Source: Aeromicrobium wangtongii (GTDB lineage: Bacteria > Actinomycetota > Actinomycetes > Propionibacteriales > Nocardioidaceae). From it: DNA of 64,000 nt. The translations under genes were made by a program, and so were the position numbers. The DNA is taken from assembly GCF_024584515.1 (NCBI RefSeq), contig NZ_CP102173.1, positions 3,224,001 through 3,288,000 on the forward strand. Reading direction: 5' to 3'. This document shows positions 44,362 through 53,396 of the stretch, piece by piece. Numbering within the stretch: the first letter of the stretch is position 1; every line of letters begins with the position of its first letter. The notes under the pieces are model-generated. The model did not search any database, was not told where the DNA came from, and was given only the letters and a program-made list of their open reading frames with translations.

Positions 44362-44363
44362 GG

Positions 44364-45266
44364 TCAGAATCCCGCCGCGATGTGTGCCATCGCGTCCCAG
44401 TCGGCCTCGTCGAGCACCTGGCGGATCGTGCCGGCGGTGGCCGGCGCGATCCGGCGATCGGCCTCGGCGCGACTTGCCGTGGCGCGGGCCAGCTCGAGGT
44501 ACGCGGCGGTGGTGGCGTCGTCGACGTTCGCGGCGGCCAGCGCGTCGACGTGGGCCCGGATCGTCGTGACGTCGCCGCGCACGACCGGACCGGTCAGGGC
44601 GGCATCGCCGTAGGCCAGGACGTTGTCGAGCGCTGCGGTCAGCAGCGGCCGCAGGACGCCCGCCGGATCCTGCGCGCCGGCGTCCCTCAGCAGGTCCATC
44701 GACTGGGCCACCAGCGTCACCAGGTGGTTGGCGCCGTGTGCGAGGGCCGCGTGGTACAGCGCGCGATCGGACTCCGCGACCCACATGGGGACGCCGCGCA
44801 GCGCTGCGACGAGCTCCTCGGCGAGCGCGCGATCGGCCGGCGCCGCGGTGAGACCGAACACGGGTCCGCGGTCGAAGTCGACCGCGGTGCCGGTGAACGT
44901 CATGGCCGGGTGGAAGGCGATGGGCCGGGCGCCGAGCCGGGTCAGCGCGGCCAGGGCGTCGAGCCCGTGGCGTCCGCTGGTGTGCAGCACGTACTGGCCC
45001 GGGCGGACCGCACCGGAGGAGGCGAGCTCCTCGGCGACGGCGATCAGGTCGTCGTCGGGGACGGCCAGGATCAGGACGTCCGCCGCGGCGGCGACCTGCG
45101 CCGGCTCGAGCACGGAGACACCCGGCAGCAGGGTGCTGATGCGCAGGCGGGTCGCGGCGGAGCGTCCGCTGACACCGACGACGGGGTAGCCGGCGGAGCG
45201 CAGGCGGGCGGCCAGCACGGAGCCGACCTTGCCTGCTCCGACGACGCCCATGGAAAGACGCGACAT
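44364..45266 (-). CDS. Rossmann-like and DUF2520 domain protein
   Basis: The 300 residues have an N-terminal Rossmann domain ([17 protein letters not shown], 6-22) and a C-terminal helical DUF2520 domain with FHPAMTFTG and [13 protein letters not shown]-like segments. The architecture resembles ketopantoate reductase. In actinobacteria it always neighbours panC (Rv3603c in M. tuberculosis). A role as a PanE substitute is inferred, not shown. The ATG follows GAAAGGCATCAC. A candidate -10 TAGACT lies about 55 bp upstream, which could serve the whole pan-coaX operon. Confidence 0.85.
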   Translation of the reverse strand: MSRLSMGVVGAGKVGSVLAARLRSAGYPVVGVSGRSAATRLRISTLLPGVSVLEPAQVAAAADVLILAVPDDDLIAVAEELASSGAVRPGQYVLHTSGRHGLDALAALTRLGARPIAFHPAMTFTGTAVDFDRGPVFGLTAAPADRALAEELVAALRGVPMWVAESDRALYHAALAHGANHLVTLVAQSMDLLRDAGAQDPAGVLRPLLTAALDNVLAYGDAALTGPVVRGDVTTIRAHVDALAAANVDDATTAAYLELARATASRAEADRRIAPATAGTIRQVLDEADWDAMAHIAAGF

Positions 45267-45385
45267 GTGATGCCTTTCGTTCCAGTCCCTGACGGGTACC
45301 AGACAAATTGACACCGGAAGTCTAGCCCCGAAGACCCGATTGCCCATAGGGACGGCCTGTGCCATGACTCACACGGACGTCGCGC

Positions 45386-46849
45386 TCAGCGCGGGATCCT
45401 CGCGGTCACGGTGCCGGACCGCTTCCCGTCCTCGAGCGTCACGGTCACGGAGGTGGGCTTCCGGCGCCCGACCCCGCGCAGCGTCAGCGTCCACCCGGAG
45501 TGGGCGTACCGGCGCTGCGCGCCCTGGCGGGACGTCACGACGTGCGGCTCGGCGCCCGGCGCGACGTCGACGTGGTCGCCGTCGGTCTTGACGGCGAGTG
45601 CGGGAGCCGACATCTCGATGCAGGGGAACCACGCGGCGAGGTCGAGCACCAGGTCCGCGCCGTCGCGGCGGGCGTTGCGCACGACCGCGCGGGCCGCGGT
45701 CTGCTCGGCGGTCAGCACGTAGTCCTCGGCCGGCACGTCGTCCACCTGCCAGCCCGGCAGGTAGACCGTGGTCCCGGCCGGCTCCTCGCCGCTGGGATGC
45801 ATCTCGGGCTGCATGCCCTCGGCCGCGACGTAGCGCCAGATCGCCTTCCGGTCGCCGGAGGCCAGCAGCGAGTAGAGGACGCGGTACTGGGCGGGCACCT
45901 CGGCGGCGTACCGTCCCGGCGGCGCCGCCTCGACGATGCGGGGCACCCGCTCGACCAGTGCGTCCAGGTAGTCGTCGTCGGCGCGCTCGAGCTTGAGCAG
46001 CGAGTTCGGGATGTTGTGCCGCAGGTACTGCAGGATGCGCTCGTCGCGGGCGACCGGCAACGGCTCCAGGATCTGCAGGACGGCATCGATCGCGTCCTGG
46101 CGCGCATGCACGGCCGCCGCGGTCACGTGCCCCTGGGAGATCGAGGTGGCCTGGCGGCGCCACGTGTAGCCGGGGTCGCCGGTGATGTCGATCGACCGGG
46201 CCTTCAAGAAGGCCTCGGCGGCAACACGTTGGTCACCGGCCAGGAGCACCGTGGGGTACTCCAGGCCGTTCTCGTCCCAGAAGCTGCGCCGGAAGATCTT
46301 GCCGCCGGGGATCGCGCTGAGCAGGACGTCCGGGCGCTCGGCCAGCGTGACGGCCTCGGCCGGCTTGGCGTGCAGGGCGCGGATCCACGCTGCCGGCGGA
46401 CGCACGACATCGCCCTCCAGCCGCTGGTACGGCATCACCGAGACATCCGATCCGCTGCGGCGCAGGGTGTCCATCGCGGTCTGGATGCCGGTGCGGGTCA
46501 CCAGGTCGTCGGCGTCGACGAAGGTCAGCCACTCCCCCGTGGCCGCGGCGGTACCGGTGCGGCGCGCGACCCCGACCCCGCCGTTGGGCTGGCTCAGCAC
46601 GGTCACCTGCGGGTGCGACTGCGCGAACCGGCGGGCGATCTGCAGGCTGTCGTCGGTCGAGCCGTCGTCCACCACGATGATCTCGACCTGGCGGTATCGC
46701 TGGTCGAGGACGGACTGCAGCGCGGCCTCGAGGAAGTCCGCACCGTTGTAGACCGGGACGACGACGCTCAGCAGGGGGCTGTCGCGATTGCGCCACCGGC
46801 GCCGGGCCGCTGCCAGGGCACCCTTCACGTGTTGTCCTGTTGGCCTCAC
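45386..46849 (-). CDS. glycosyltransferase family 2 with C-terminal beta domain
   Basis: The 487-residue cytoplasmic enzyme has a GT-A domain (about 25-250) with LLSVVVPVYNGADFLEAAL, VDDGSTDDSLQIARRF and the metal-binding FVDADDLV. A helical middle and a beta-rich C-terminal domain (about 375-487) resemble the extensions of teichoic-acid glycosyltransferases such as TarS. The GTG start lies 6 nt after a TATGCT hexamer, so the transcript is probably leaderless. It is divergent from the GT4 and pyruvyl transferase genes. This points to cell-wall glycopolymer decoration, with the sugar unknown. Confidence 0.85.
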   Translation of the reverse strand: MRPTGQHVKGALAAARRRWRNRDSPLLSVVVPVYNGADFLEAALQSVLDQRYRQVEIIVVDDGSTDDSLQIARRFAQSHPQVTVLSQPNGGVGVARRTGTAAATGEWLTFVDADDLVTRTGIQTAMDTLRRSGSDVSVMPYQRLEGDVVRPPAAWIRALHAKPAEAVTLAERPDVLLSAIPGGKIFRRSFWDENGLEYPTVLLAGDQRVAAEAFLKARSIDITGDPGYTWRRQATSISQGHVTAAAVHARQDAIDAVLQILEPLPVARDERILQYLRHNIPNSLLKLERADDDYLDALVERVPRIVEAAPPGRYAAEVPAQYRVLYSLLASGDRKAIWRYVAAEGMQPEMHPSGEEPAGTTVYLPGWQVDDVPAEDYVLTAEQTAARAVVRNARRDGADLVLDLAAWFPCIEMSAPALAVKTDGDHVDVAPGAEPHVVTSRQGAQRRYAHSGWTLTLRGVGRRKPTSVTVTLEDGKRSGTVTARIPR

Positions 46850-46892
46850 GCGCCGAGCATAACGACGCCCCCCATTTCGCCTGACGTCCCAC

Positions 46893-46950
46893 TAGGTTGA
46901 ACCTCGTGGCAGCTGAAACGGCGGTCTCACGATCCTCATGGGCCATCTAG
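46893..46950 (+). promoter_or_regulatory. leaderless 14-codon leader ORF before the GT4 gene
   Basis: A -10-like TAGGTT (46893-46898) ends 7 nt before a GTG (46906) that opens a 14-codon ORF, MAAETAVSRSSWAI, stopping at TAG 46948-46950. The next gene's ATG (46953) begins 2 nt later. This layout suggests leaderless translation of a short peptide and re-initiation on the glycosyltransferase. Confidence 0.4.
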
Positions 46951-46952
46951 CC

Positions 46953-48755
46953 ATGAGGGCGATGCCGGCGGGCGCCTACGTCTCGGTGATCGGCGGCATC
47001 CGTCCGGGCGCGGGCGGCCAGACCCGGGTGCTGCTGCTGCGGCACCGGCTCTTCGCCGAGCACCGCGGCATCGACGTGCCGATCCTGACGTTCAACCCAC
47101 GCTCGGACTACGACCGGGTGCGCCGGTCGCTGCACGACGACGGCCTGCTGCTGGCGCACAGCCGGGTGCTGAACATGCACGAGGACCTGCGCGGCCGCGA
47201 CATCTCGGCGCTGCCCGCCGTCGCGCCGCAACCCCGACCGCCGGCGACCGCCCACCCGGACAGGACCGACCGCGACGCGCTGCCGTGGCGCAGCACCGTG
47301 ACGCCCCTGGACGGCGGCAGGCCGTGGTTCGAGTACGCCCGCGCCGACGGCACGATCTACTCCCGCACTCCCGTGGACGCCGGTGAGGGCATCGTCGAGG
47401 TGCTGCGCCCGGACGGGCTGGCCGTCGACAGCTGGCCGACGCTGGGCGGCATGTGGCGCTGGTGGACCCGCCTGGCCACCCCGCCGACCGGCCACGTGTT
47501 CATCCTCAGCGACAGCCGGTTCGTCTCGCGAGAGCTGGCCGGGATCGACGACGACCGCTTCTTCGTCCTGCACCAGATGCACAACCCGCACACGATCGGG
47601 CGCCGGCACTGGACGTCCGCGATCAGCCCGACGTACGCCGATGCGATGGAGCACCTCGGTCGCCTCGACGTGCTCAGCAGCCTGACGGCACGCCAGCGCG
47701 ACGATGTGGCCCGCCGTTACGGCGCCACCGACAACCTGGTCGTGATCCCCAACCCGGTCGAGCTGCCACCGGTTCCCGAGCCCCGGCCGGCCCGGCGCCC
47801 CGGACGCATCGTGGTGATCGCCCGGCTGCACAGCCAGAAGCGGCTCGACCTGGCGGTGGATGCCTTCGCACAGCTGGTCCGGACCCATCCGTGGGCCCGG
47901 CTCGACCTGTACGGCAGCGGTCCCGAGCGCGAGGCGCTGGAGCGTCAGGTCGCCGACCTCGGGGTGGGCGGATCGGTGACGCTGCACGGCCACGACCCCC
48001 GGGCGGCCGACGAGCTGTGGTCGGCCGACGTGGCATGGCTGACCAGCGCCTTCGAGGGCTACTCCCTGTTCCTGCTCGAGGCACGGGCGCGCGAGTGCCC
48101 CGTCGTGTCGTTCGACGTCCCCTACGGGCCGCGCGAGCAGATCACCGACGGGGTGGACGGGCTGCTCGTGCGGGCCGGTGACACGTCTGCACTCGCGGCG
48201 GCGACCGGTGCCCTGCTCGACGACCGGGCCCGCCTGGAGGAGATGCGTGCCCCCGCGCGTGCCGGCGCCGCAGCGCACGGTCCCGAACGCTTCCTGGACG
48301 ACTGGGCCGAGGCCGTGGCCGGCGCCGTCACCCGCAAGCGGTGCCGCACCCGGATCGACGCCGTCACCCTGCGAGACGTCCGCCTGCGGCTGCCGGGCCG
48401 CGACGGCCGGATGAGGCTCTCGGCACGACTGAGCGTCGACGGGGTCGTGCCGCCGGACGACACGACCCTGGTCTGGCAGGCGTACACCGACGTCAGCCCG
48501 GATCCGGTCGATCTGCCCGCGACGGTGACCCACGAGGCGGGCACCTGGACGATCGTCGGCGACGCCCCGGTGGCGGGCCTGCCGGTGTCCGGCCGGCGCG
48601 CGACCGTGCGACTGCTCCTGGTGAGCCGCAACAGCGCGTGGCGGCACGAGCTGTTCGTCGGCGACCTGGCGGCAACCGGGCTCCTGCGCCGAGCCGCGCG
48701 CCGCGTCGCCGGACTGCTGGGCCGCGACCGCCGCCATGGAACACTGGAGCCATGA
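46953..48755 (+). CDS. glycosyltransferase family 4, TagE-like with C-terminal domain
   Basis: This roughly 600-residue GT-B enzyme has an N-terminal domain IGGIRPGAGGQTRVLLLRH. The region HQMHNPHTIGRRHW to VVIPNPVELP resembles poly(glycerol-phosphate) glucosyltransferase TagE. The nucleotide-sugar domain has RIVVIARLHSQKRLDLAVDA and the EX7E motif in AFEGYSLFLLEARARE. Residues about 470-590 form a beta-rich C-terminal domain. I chose the ATG at 46953, 2 nt after a leader ORF; an in-frame ATG at 46938 is the alternative. It overlaps the pyruvyl transferase gene by 4 bp. Confidence 0.85.
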   Translation: MRAMPAGAYVSVIGGIRPGAGGQTRVLLLRHRLFAEHRGIDVPILTFNPRSDYDRVRRSLHDDGLLLAHSRVLNMHEDLRGRDISALPAVAPQPRPPATAHPDRTDRDALPWRSTVTPLDGGRPWFEYARADGTIYSRTPVDAGEGIVEVLRPDGLAVDSWPTLGGMWRWWTRLATPPTGHVFILSDSRFVSRELAGIDDDRFFVLHQMHNPHTIGRRHWTSAISPTYADAMEHLGRLDVLSSLTARQRDDVARRYGATDNLVVIPNPVELPPVPEPRPARRPGRIVVIARLHSQKRLDLAVDAFAQLVRTHPWARLDLYGSGPEREALERQVADLGVGGSVTLHGHDPRAADELWSADVAWLTSAFEGYSLFLLEARARECPVVSFDVPYGPREQITDGVDGLLVRAGDTSALAAATGALLDDRARLEEMRAPARAGAAAHGPERFLDDWAEAVAGAVTRKRCRTRIDAVTLRDVRLRLPGRDGRMRLSARLSVDGVVPPDDTTLVWQAYTDVSPDPVDLPATVTHEAGTWTIVGDAPVAGLPVSGRRATVRLLLVSRNSAWRHELFVGDLAATGLLRRAARRVAGLLGRDRRHGTLEP

Positions 48756-50215
48756 CACGGCTGCTGATCCGTTCGGGCAAGGATCCGTTCACCCCGGTGG
48801 TCGCGGAGTCGACGCTGACCCAGGACGTCTTCAACAGCAACAGCGGCAACTACCTGTTCCAGCACTCGATGTGGCGTGCGCTGTCGGTCGACGGCGCCGA
48901 GCTGGTCTCCAACTCGACGCTGTCCGAGCGCGTGCCGCCCGAGCCGGGCGACGCCGAGCGCATCAACGACGAGTTCGACCACTTCGTCATCCCGATGGCC
49001 AATGCGTTCCGCGCCGACTTCGCGCCGCGCCTGGACCGGTTATCCGAGCTCATCGAGGGCGTCACGATCCCCGTCACCGTCACCGGCATCGGCGCACAGG
49101 CGCCCCACGGCCAGGGCATCGAGGCGATGGCCCCGGTCAACGACACCGTCAAGCGGTTCGTCGGCCTGGTGCTCGACCGCTCCGCGTCGATCGGCGTGCG
49201 CGGGGAGTTCACCCGCTCGTACCTGCTCAGCCTCGGCTTCCCCGATGAGGCGATCGACGTCATCGGCTGCCCGTCGCTGTTCCTGCACGGGGGTGGCTTC
49301 CGGGTCGACAAGCCGGCCGACGCGCTGACCGTCGACAGCCCGCTGGCGCTGAACCTGACGCCGGAGGTGCCGGGCATCGGCGCCTTCGCGACCGCGCAGG
49401 CGCAGCGGCACCCGAACCTGACGTACATCGGCCAGGACGGGCACGACCTGCGGATGCTGCTGTGGGGCGTCCCGTTCCCGCACGTCCACGACCCGCTCGT
49501 CCCGGTGCACCTGCAGCACCCGCTGTACCAGCAGGACCGCATCCGGCTGTTCCTGGACACCTGGCCCTGGTACGACTTCATGGCGACGCAGCACTTCGCC
49601 TACGGAACCCGCTTCCACGGCAATGTCGCCGGCCTGCTGGGCGGCATCCCGGCGCACCTGCTGGCGCACGACTCGCGCACGCTCGAGCTGGCCGAGTACC
49701 ACCGGATGCCGTACACGGTCATGCCCCAGCTGTCGGCCGACCTGCGGGTCGAGGAGCTGTACGACAAGACCGACATGGACGGCTTCAACGCCGAGCTGCC
49801 GCGCGGCTTCGACCGGTTCACCGCCTTCCTGGACCGCAACGGGCTGCAGCACATCTGGACGCCGGGCAATGGTCGCGGCGACTTCGATCAGCGGCTCGAC
49901 GCGGCCACGTTCCCCCCGCCGGTGCACCCGCTGGTGGCGGCCGACGGCCACGAGATCGCCTCGCGCCTGCAGTGGCTGCGCGACGGGATGGTCCTGGACA
50001 TCACCCGGCACCCGCAGGCCTACCACCAGCCGTACGAGCACCCCGTGTGGAGCGGCGCCGGCAGCCGGCACGCTCGCCTGCACGCCACGGTCCGGGAGCA
50101 GGCCACGCAGATCTCCGAGCTGACCGCGCGCCTGGAGATGCTGGAGCGGGGCTCGCCGTACATCCGGCTGCGCCGGGCCGGTCGTCGGCTGCGCGACACG
50201 TTCCGCCGCTCCTGA
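48752..50215 (+). CDS. polysaccharide pyruvyl transferase family protein
   Basis: This 487-residue protein has a GT-B-like fold of the CsaB/WcaK type. Motifs are SNSGNYLFQHSMWRAL near the start, VTGIGAQAPHGQG, and the substrate-site region FAYGTRFHGNVAGLLGGIPA. These enzymes transfer pyruvate from phosphoenolpyruvate to sugars as a ketal. The C-terminus ends in a short coiled coil (REQATQISELTARLEML) and a basic tail. It overlaps the GT4 gene by 4 bp, so glycosylation and pyruvylation of the same wall polymer is likely. The acceptor sugar is unknown. Confidence 0.85.
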   Translation: MTRLLIRSGKDPFTPVVAESTLTQDVFNSNSGNYLFQHSMWRALSVDGAELVSNSTLSERVPPEPGDAERINDEFDHFVIPMANAFRADFAPRLDRLSELIEGVTIPVTVTGIGAQAPHGQGIEAMAPVNDTVKRFVGLVLDRSASIGVRGEFTRSYLLSLGFPDEAIDVIGCPSLFLHGGGFRVDKPADALTVDSPLALNLTPEVPGIGAFATAQAQRHPNLTYIGQDGHDLRMLLWGVPFPHVHDPLVPVHLQHPLYQQDRIRLFLDTWPWYDFMATQHFAYGTRFHGNVAGLLGGIPAHLLAHDSRTLELAEYHRMPYTVMPQLSADLRVEELYDKTDMDGFNAELPRGFDRFTAFLDRNGLQHIWTPGNGRGDFDQRLDAATFPPPVHPLVAADGHEIASRLQWLRDGMVLDITRHPQAYHQPYEHPVWSGAGSRHARLHATVREQATQISELTARLEMLERGSPYIRLRRAGRRLRDTFRRS

Positions 50216-50267
50216 CCCCAGGTGCTGCCCGGCCGGCCGCGGGGACGAGTTGGCCTAGTCTCAAGAG

Positions 50268-51914
50268 ATGACGACCGACCGCGAGCCGACCCCGCTGGAC
50301 GACCTCTCCGAGCAGTGGCTGGACACCCTGCTCGAGCTCTCGCCGGAGCTGCACATCCACCTCGGCCGCCCCGGCCGGGAGTCCGAGTACACCGATCACT
50401 CCCCCGACGGGGTCGCGGCGCGGGTCGATGCGACCCGCGCGGTGCTGGACCGGGTGCGGGGCCTCCGTCCCGAGGACGCCACCGACCAGGTCACGCAGGC
50501 CGAGCTGATCCGCACCCTGGAGCTGGAGGTGGAGCAGGTCGAGGCCGGTTTCTGGCAGCGCGACCTCAACGTCATCGCCTCCCCGGCCCAGGACCTGCGC
50601 GACATCTTCGACCTGATGCCCACCGGGACCGAGGACGACTGGGCGCACATCGCCCACCGCATGCACCAGCTGCCGCCGGCCATGGCGGGCTACCTGGACT
50701 CGCTGCGCATCGGGATCGCCGCGGGCAACGTCCCGGCCGTCCGCCAGGTGCGCGAGGTCGCCGCCCAGGCCCGCAAGCAGATCGGCCCGGACAGCTTCTT
50801 CACGGCACTCGCGGCACGCGCGGACGTCCCGGCATCCCTGCAGTCCGATCTGCAGGACGGCGCCCGTGTGGCGTCCGAGGCGTACGGGCGGCTCGCGGAG
50901 TTCCTCGAGCGCGACCTGGCCCCGCACGCCCCGGAGGCGGACGCCGTCGGGCGCGAGCACTACGCACTGGCCTCGCGTGGCTTCGTCGGCGCCGAGATCG
51001 ACCTGGACGAGACCTACGAGTGGGGCGTCGAGGAGCTGGCCCGGATGGTCGACGAGCAGGAGGCGGTCGCCCGCCAGATCCGGCCCGGTGCGAGCGTCGC
51101 CGAGGCGATCGCGCACCTGGAGGCCGATCCGGACCGCAAGCTGCACGGCACCGACGCACTGCAGGCCTGGATGCAGCAGACCAGCGACCGGGCCGTCGCC
51201 GAGCTGGGTCGGACCCACTTCGACATCCCGGAGCCGATGCGCCGCCTGGAGTGCATGATCGCCCCGACGCAGGAGGGCGGGATCTACTACACCGGCCCGA
51301 GCGAGGACTTCACCCGCGCCGGGCGCATGTGGTGGAGCGTCCCGGAGGGGATCACCGAGTTCGACACCTGGCGCGAGCTCACCACGGTCTACCACGAGGG
51401 GGTCCCGGGCCATCACCTCCAGATCGGGCTGGCGACGTACAACAGCCGGCAGCTGAACGGGTGGCGCAGGCTCAACTGGAACTCCGGGCATGGCGAGGGA
51501 TGGGCCCTGTACGCCGAACGGCTGATGGCCGACCTGGGTTATCTGGACGATCCGGCCGACCGGCTCGGGATGCTCGACGGGCAGCGCATGCGCGCGGCCC
51601 GCGTCGTGCTGGACATCGGTGTGCACCTGCAGAAGCCCAAGCCTGACGGAAGCGGCACCTGGACCGGCGAGGACGCGTTCACGTTCATGGCCCAGCACGT
51701 CAACATGAACGACTCGTTCGTCCGGTTCGAGGTCAACCGCTACCTCGGCTGGCCCGGGCAGGCCCCGTCCTACAAGGTCGGCCAGCGGATGTGGGAACAG
51801 CTGCGCGATGACTGGGTGGCCGCCCACGGGACGGATCTCAAGGCCTTCCACCGCGATGCCCTGGCCGTTGGCAGCGTCGGGCTCGGGACGTTGCGCTCGA
51901 CCCTGCTGGGCTAG
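50268..51914 (+). CDS. DUF885 family metallopeptidase-like protein
   Basis: This 548-residue alpha-helical protein has the zinc-type motif VYHEGVPGHHLQIG (about 374-387), an HExxxHH variant, plus the downstream glutamate region GHGEGWALYAERL. DUF885 proteins are gluzincin-fold peptidases, mostly uncharacterised. No signal peptide is visible, so it is cytoplasmic. A TAGTCT hexamer lies 6 nt before the ATG, suggesting leaderless translation. It follows the pyruvyl transferase gene by 52 bp but has its own promoter, and it converges on the DUF3180 gene with 3 bp between stops. Confidence 0.88.
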   Translation: MTTDREPTPLDDLSEQWLDTLLELSPELHIHLGRPGRESEYTDHSPDGVAARVDATRAVLDRVRGLRPEDATDQVTQAELIRTLELEVEQVEAGFWQRDLNVIASPAQDLRDIFDLMPTGTEDDWAHIAHRMHQLPPAMAGYLDSLRIGIAAGNVPAVRQVREVAAQARKQIGPDSFFTALAARADVPASLQSDLQDGARVASEAYGRLAEFLERDLAPHAPEADAVGREHYALASRGFVGAEIDLDETYEWGVEELARMVDEQEAVARQIRPGASVAEAIAHLEADPDRKLHGTDALQAWMQQTSDRAVAELGRTHFDIPEPMRRLECMIAPTQEGGIYYTGPSEDFTRAGRMWWSVPEGITEFDTWRELTTVYHEGVPGHHLQIGLATYNSRQLNGWRRLNWNSGHGEGWALYAERLMADLGYLDDPADRLGMLDGQRMRAARVVLDIGVHLQKPKPDGSGTWTGEDAFTFMAQHVNMNDSFVRFEVNRYLGWPGQAPSYKVGQRMWEQLRDDWVAAHGTDLKAFHRDALAVGSVGLGTLRSTLLG

Positions 51915-51917
51915 GCG

Positions 51918-52433
51918 TCAGGCCGGGGTCGCGCCGGGACGGCCGGGCGAGCCCTTGCCCTTGTGCCCCTTGCCGTCCTCGTCGTCATCGTCCTCGGGCA
52001 GGCGACAGGCCCGTTCCAGCAACAGGGCGGCGATCAGCAGCAGGAGGCTCGCGATCGCGGCGCTGAGGGCCCGCACGAAGCGTTCCTTGCCCAGCACCGA
52101 GTCCAGGTCGCCGGCGAAGGCCAAGGCATAGCCGCCGTAGAACCCCGCGACGAGGGCCCCCACGACGGCGCACGCCTTGGCCAGGGCCAGCATCTTGATG
52201 CCGTGATCGGAGGTCATCCGCTCGTGCCTGCGGTGCAGGCTCTGCCAGGTGCCCCACGCGAAGCGTCCGACCACGACCGCCCCCGCGAGCAGCATCAGCG
52301 GCGCGACCCAGCTCAGCCGCGGCGGGTTGCCGTCCAGCCGGACGAACACCTCCGGGGTGAGCCGGCCGGCCACGACGCCGACGGCGATCAGCGTCACGAC
52401 CAGCAGGGCCGAGATCGGCTTGGCCAGCTTCAT
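51918..52433 (-). CDS. DUF3180 membrane protein
   Basis: The 171 residues hold four membrane helices (about 7-24, 40-58, 84-104 and 122-140) and a charged C-terminal tail DEDGKGHKGKGS. It is the DUF3180 protein found next to folK in most actinobacteria (Rv3605c in M. tuberculosis). Its function is unknown. The ATG lies 24 bp after the folK stop, so it is the last gene of the ftsH-fol operon. The stop is 3 bp from the convergent DUF885 stop. Confidence 0.88.
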   Translation of the reverse strand: MKLAKPISALLVVTLIAVGVVAGRLTPEVFVRLDGNPPRLSWVAPLMLLAGAVVVGRFAWGTWQSLHRRHERMTSDHGIKMLALAKACAVVGALVAGFYGGYALAFAGDLDSVLGKERFVRALSAAIASLLLLIAALLLERACRLPEDDDDEDGKGHKGKGSPGRPGATPA

Positions 52434-52457
52434 GACCGGTCCATCACGTATCCGAGA

Positions 52458-53021
52458 TCACAAGATGATCTCGAGATCCTCACGTCGGGTGACTCCGCTT
52501 GTGTCCACATCGGCGATCAGGTCCGCGACGAATCCCTTGCCGGGGATCTCGCCCTCGGGATCGATCTCGAGCCACGGGACGAGCACGAATCCGCGCTCGT
52601 GGGCCCGCGGGTGCGGCAGGACGAGCTTCTCGTCCTCGGCGAGCCGGTTGCCGACCACGATGACGTCCACGTCGAGCGTCCGGGGTGCGCCGGGCTCGGA
52701 CCGCTCACGGCCGAATGCGTCCTCGATCGCGAGGGCCCGGTCGAGCAGGGTGTGCACGGTCAGGGTGGTGTCGATCAGCACGACGGCGTTGAGGAACTTG
52801 CCCGCCGAGTCGGGACCGCCGACCGGATCGGTCTCGTAGACCGACGAGATGGCCACGACGGTGACCTCGGGGGTGTCCTCCAGCGCCGAGATGCCGCCCT
52901 GGAGTTTCTCGAGCCGCGCGCCCAGATTCGAGCCGAGTGCCAGGACGGCCTGACGGATGGGGCGCATGCCGCCGGTCATCGTGTCGGCGTCCAGGACGTA
53001 CGGGGTGGGCGATTCGGTCAC
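52458..53021 (-). CDS. folK: 6-hydroxymethyl-7,8-dihydropterin pyrophosphokinase
   Basis: This 187-residue enzyme activates hydroxymethyl-dihydropterin with ATP for FolP. The core shows LALGSNLGARLEKLQ, SSVYETDPVGG, NAVVLIDTTL, RTLDVDVIVVG and LPHPRAHERGFVLVP. An N-terminal extension of about 24 residues precedes the core, so the true start could be a later codon. The GTG start overlaps the folB stop (GTGA). The gene order folE-folP-NTF2-folB-folK covers most of the pterin branch. Confidence 0.95.
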   Translation of the reverse strand: MTESPTPYVLDADTMTGGMRPIRQAVLALGSNLGARLEKLQGGISALEDTPEVTVVAISSVYETDPVGGPDSAGKFLNAVVLIDTTLTVHTLLDRALAIEDAFGRERSEPGAPRTLDVDVIVVGNRLAEDEKLVLPHPRAHERGFVLVPWLEIDPEGEIPGKGFVADLIADVDTSGVTRREDLEIIL

Positions 53022-53395
53022 TGTTTGCTCCGCTCTATCGTGACGGCGACGTCTTCGAACGTCACCGCGATGGGCGCTTCCGGCTTGTGCACCGTCACGC
53101 TAGCCCATTGGACTGGGTCCTCAGCCAGGCACAAGTCCACCATACGAAGGGCGACCGTCTCGATGAGGTCGACGGGATCGCTCACGATGGCGTCGTGTAT
53201 CTGCTGAGCCAGGACGCCGTAGTGCACCGTCCTGGTGAGGTCGTGCTCGCGCGCCGCGGGGCCCAGGTCCAGACCGAGGCTGACGTCGACGACGAATGTC
53301 TGGCCGTTCTGCTTCTCCTCGGCGAACACGCCGTGGTGACCGTGCGCCGAGATGCCGCGCAGGTCGATGCGATCGAGGCCATCGGGAATCGGCAT
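53018..53395 (-). CDS. folB: dihydroneopterin aldolase
   Basis: The 125-residue enzyme splits dihydroneopterin to hydroxymethyl-dihydropterin and glycolaldehyde. It has GISAHGHHGVFAEEKQNGQ near the start, the ligand region LTRTVHYGVLA, and DLIETVALRMVD containing the substrate-binding glutamate. The ATG at 53395 gives the conserved short N-terminus. It lies 1 bp after the NTF2 gene stop and overlaps folK by 4 bp. Confidence 0.95.
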   Translation of the reverse strand: MPIPDGLDRIDLRGISAHGHHGVFAEEKQNGQTFVVDVSLGLDLGPAAREHDLTRTVHYGVLAQQIHDAIVSDPVDLIETVALRMVDLCLAEDPVQWASVTVHKPEAPIAVTFEDVAVTIERSKQ

Positions 53396-53396
53396 C

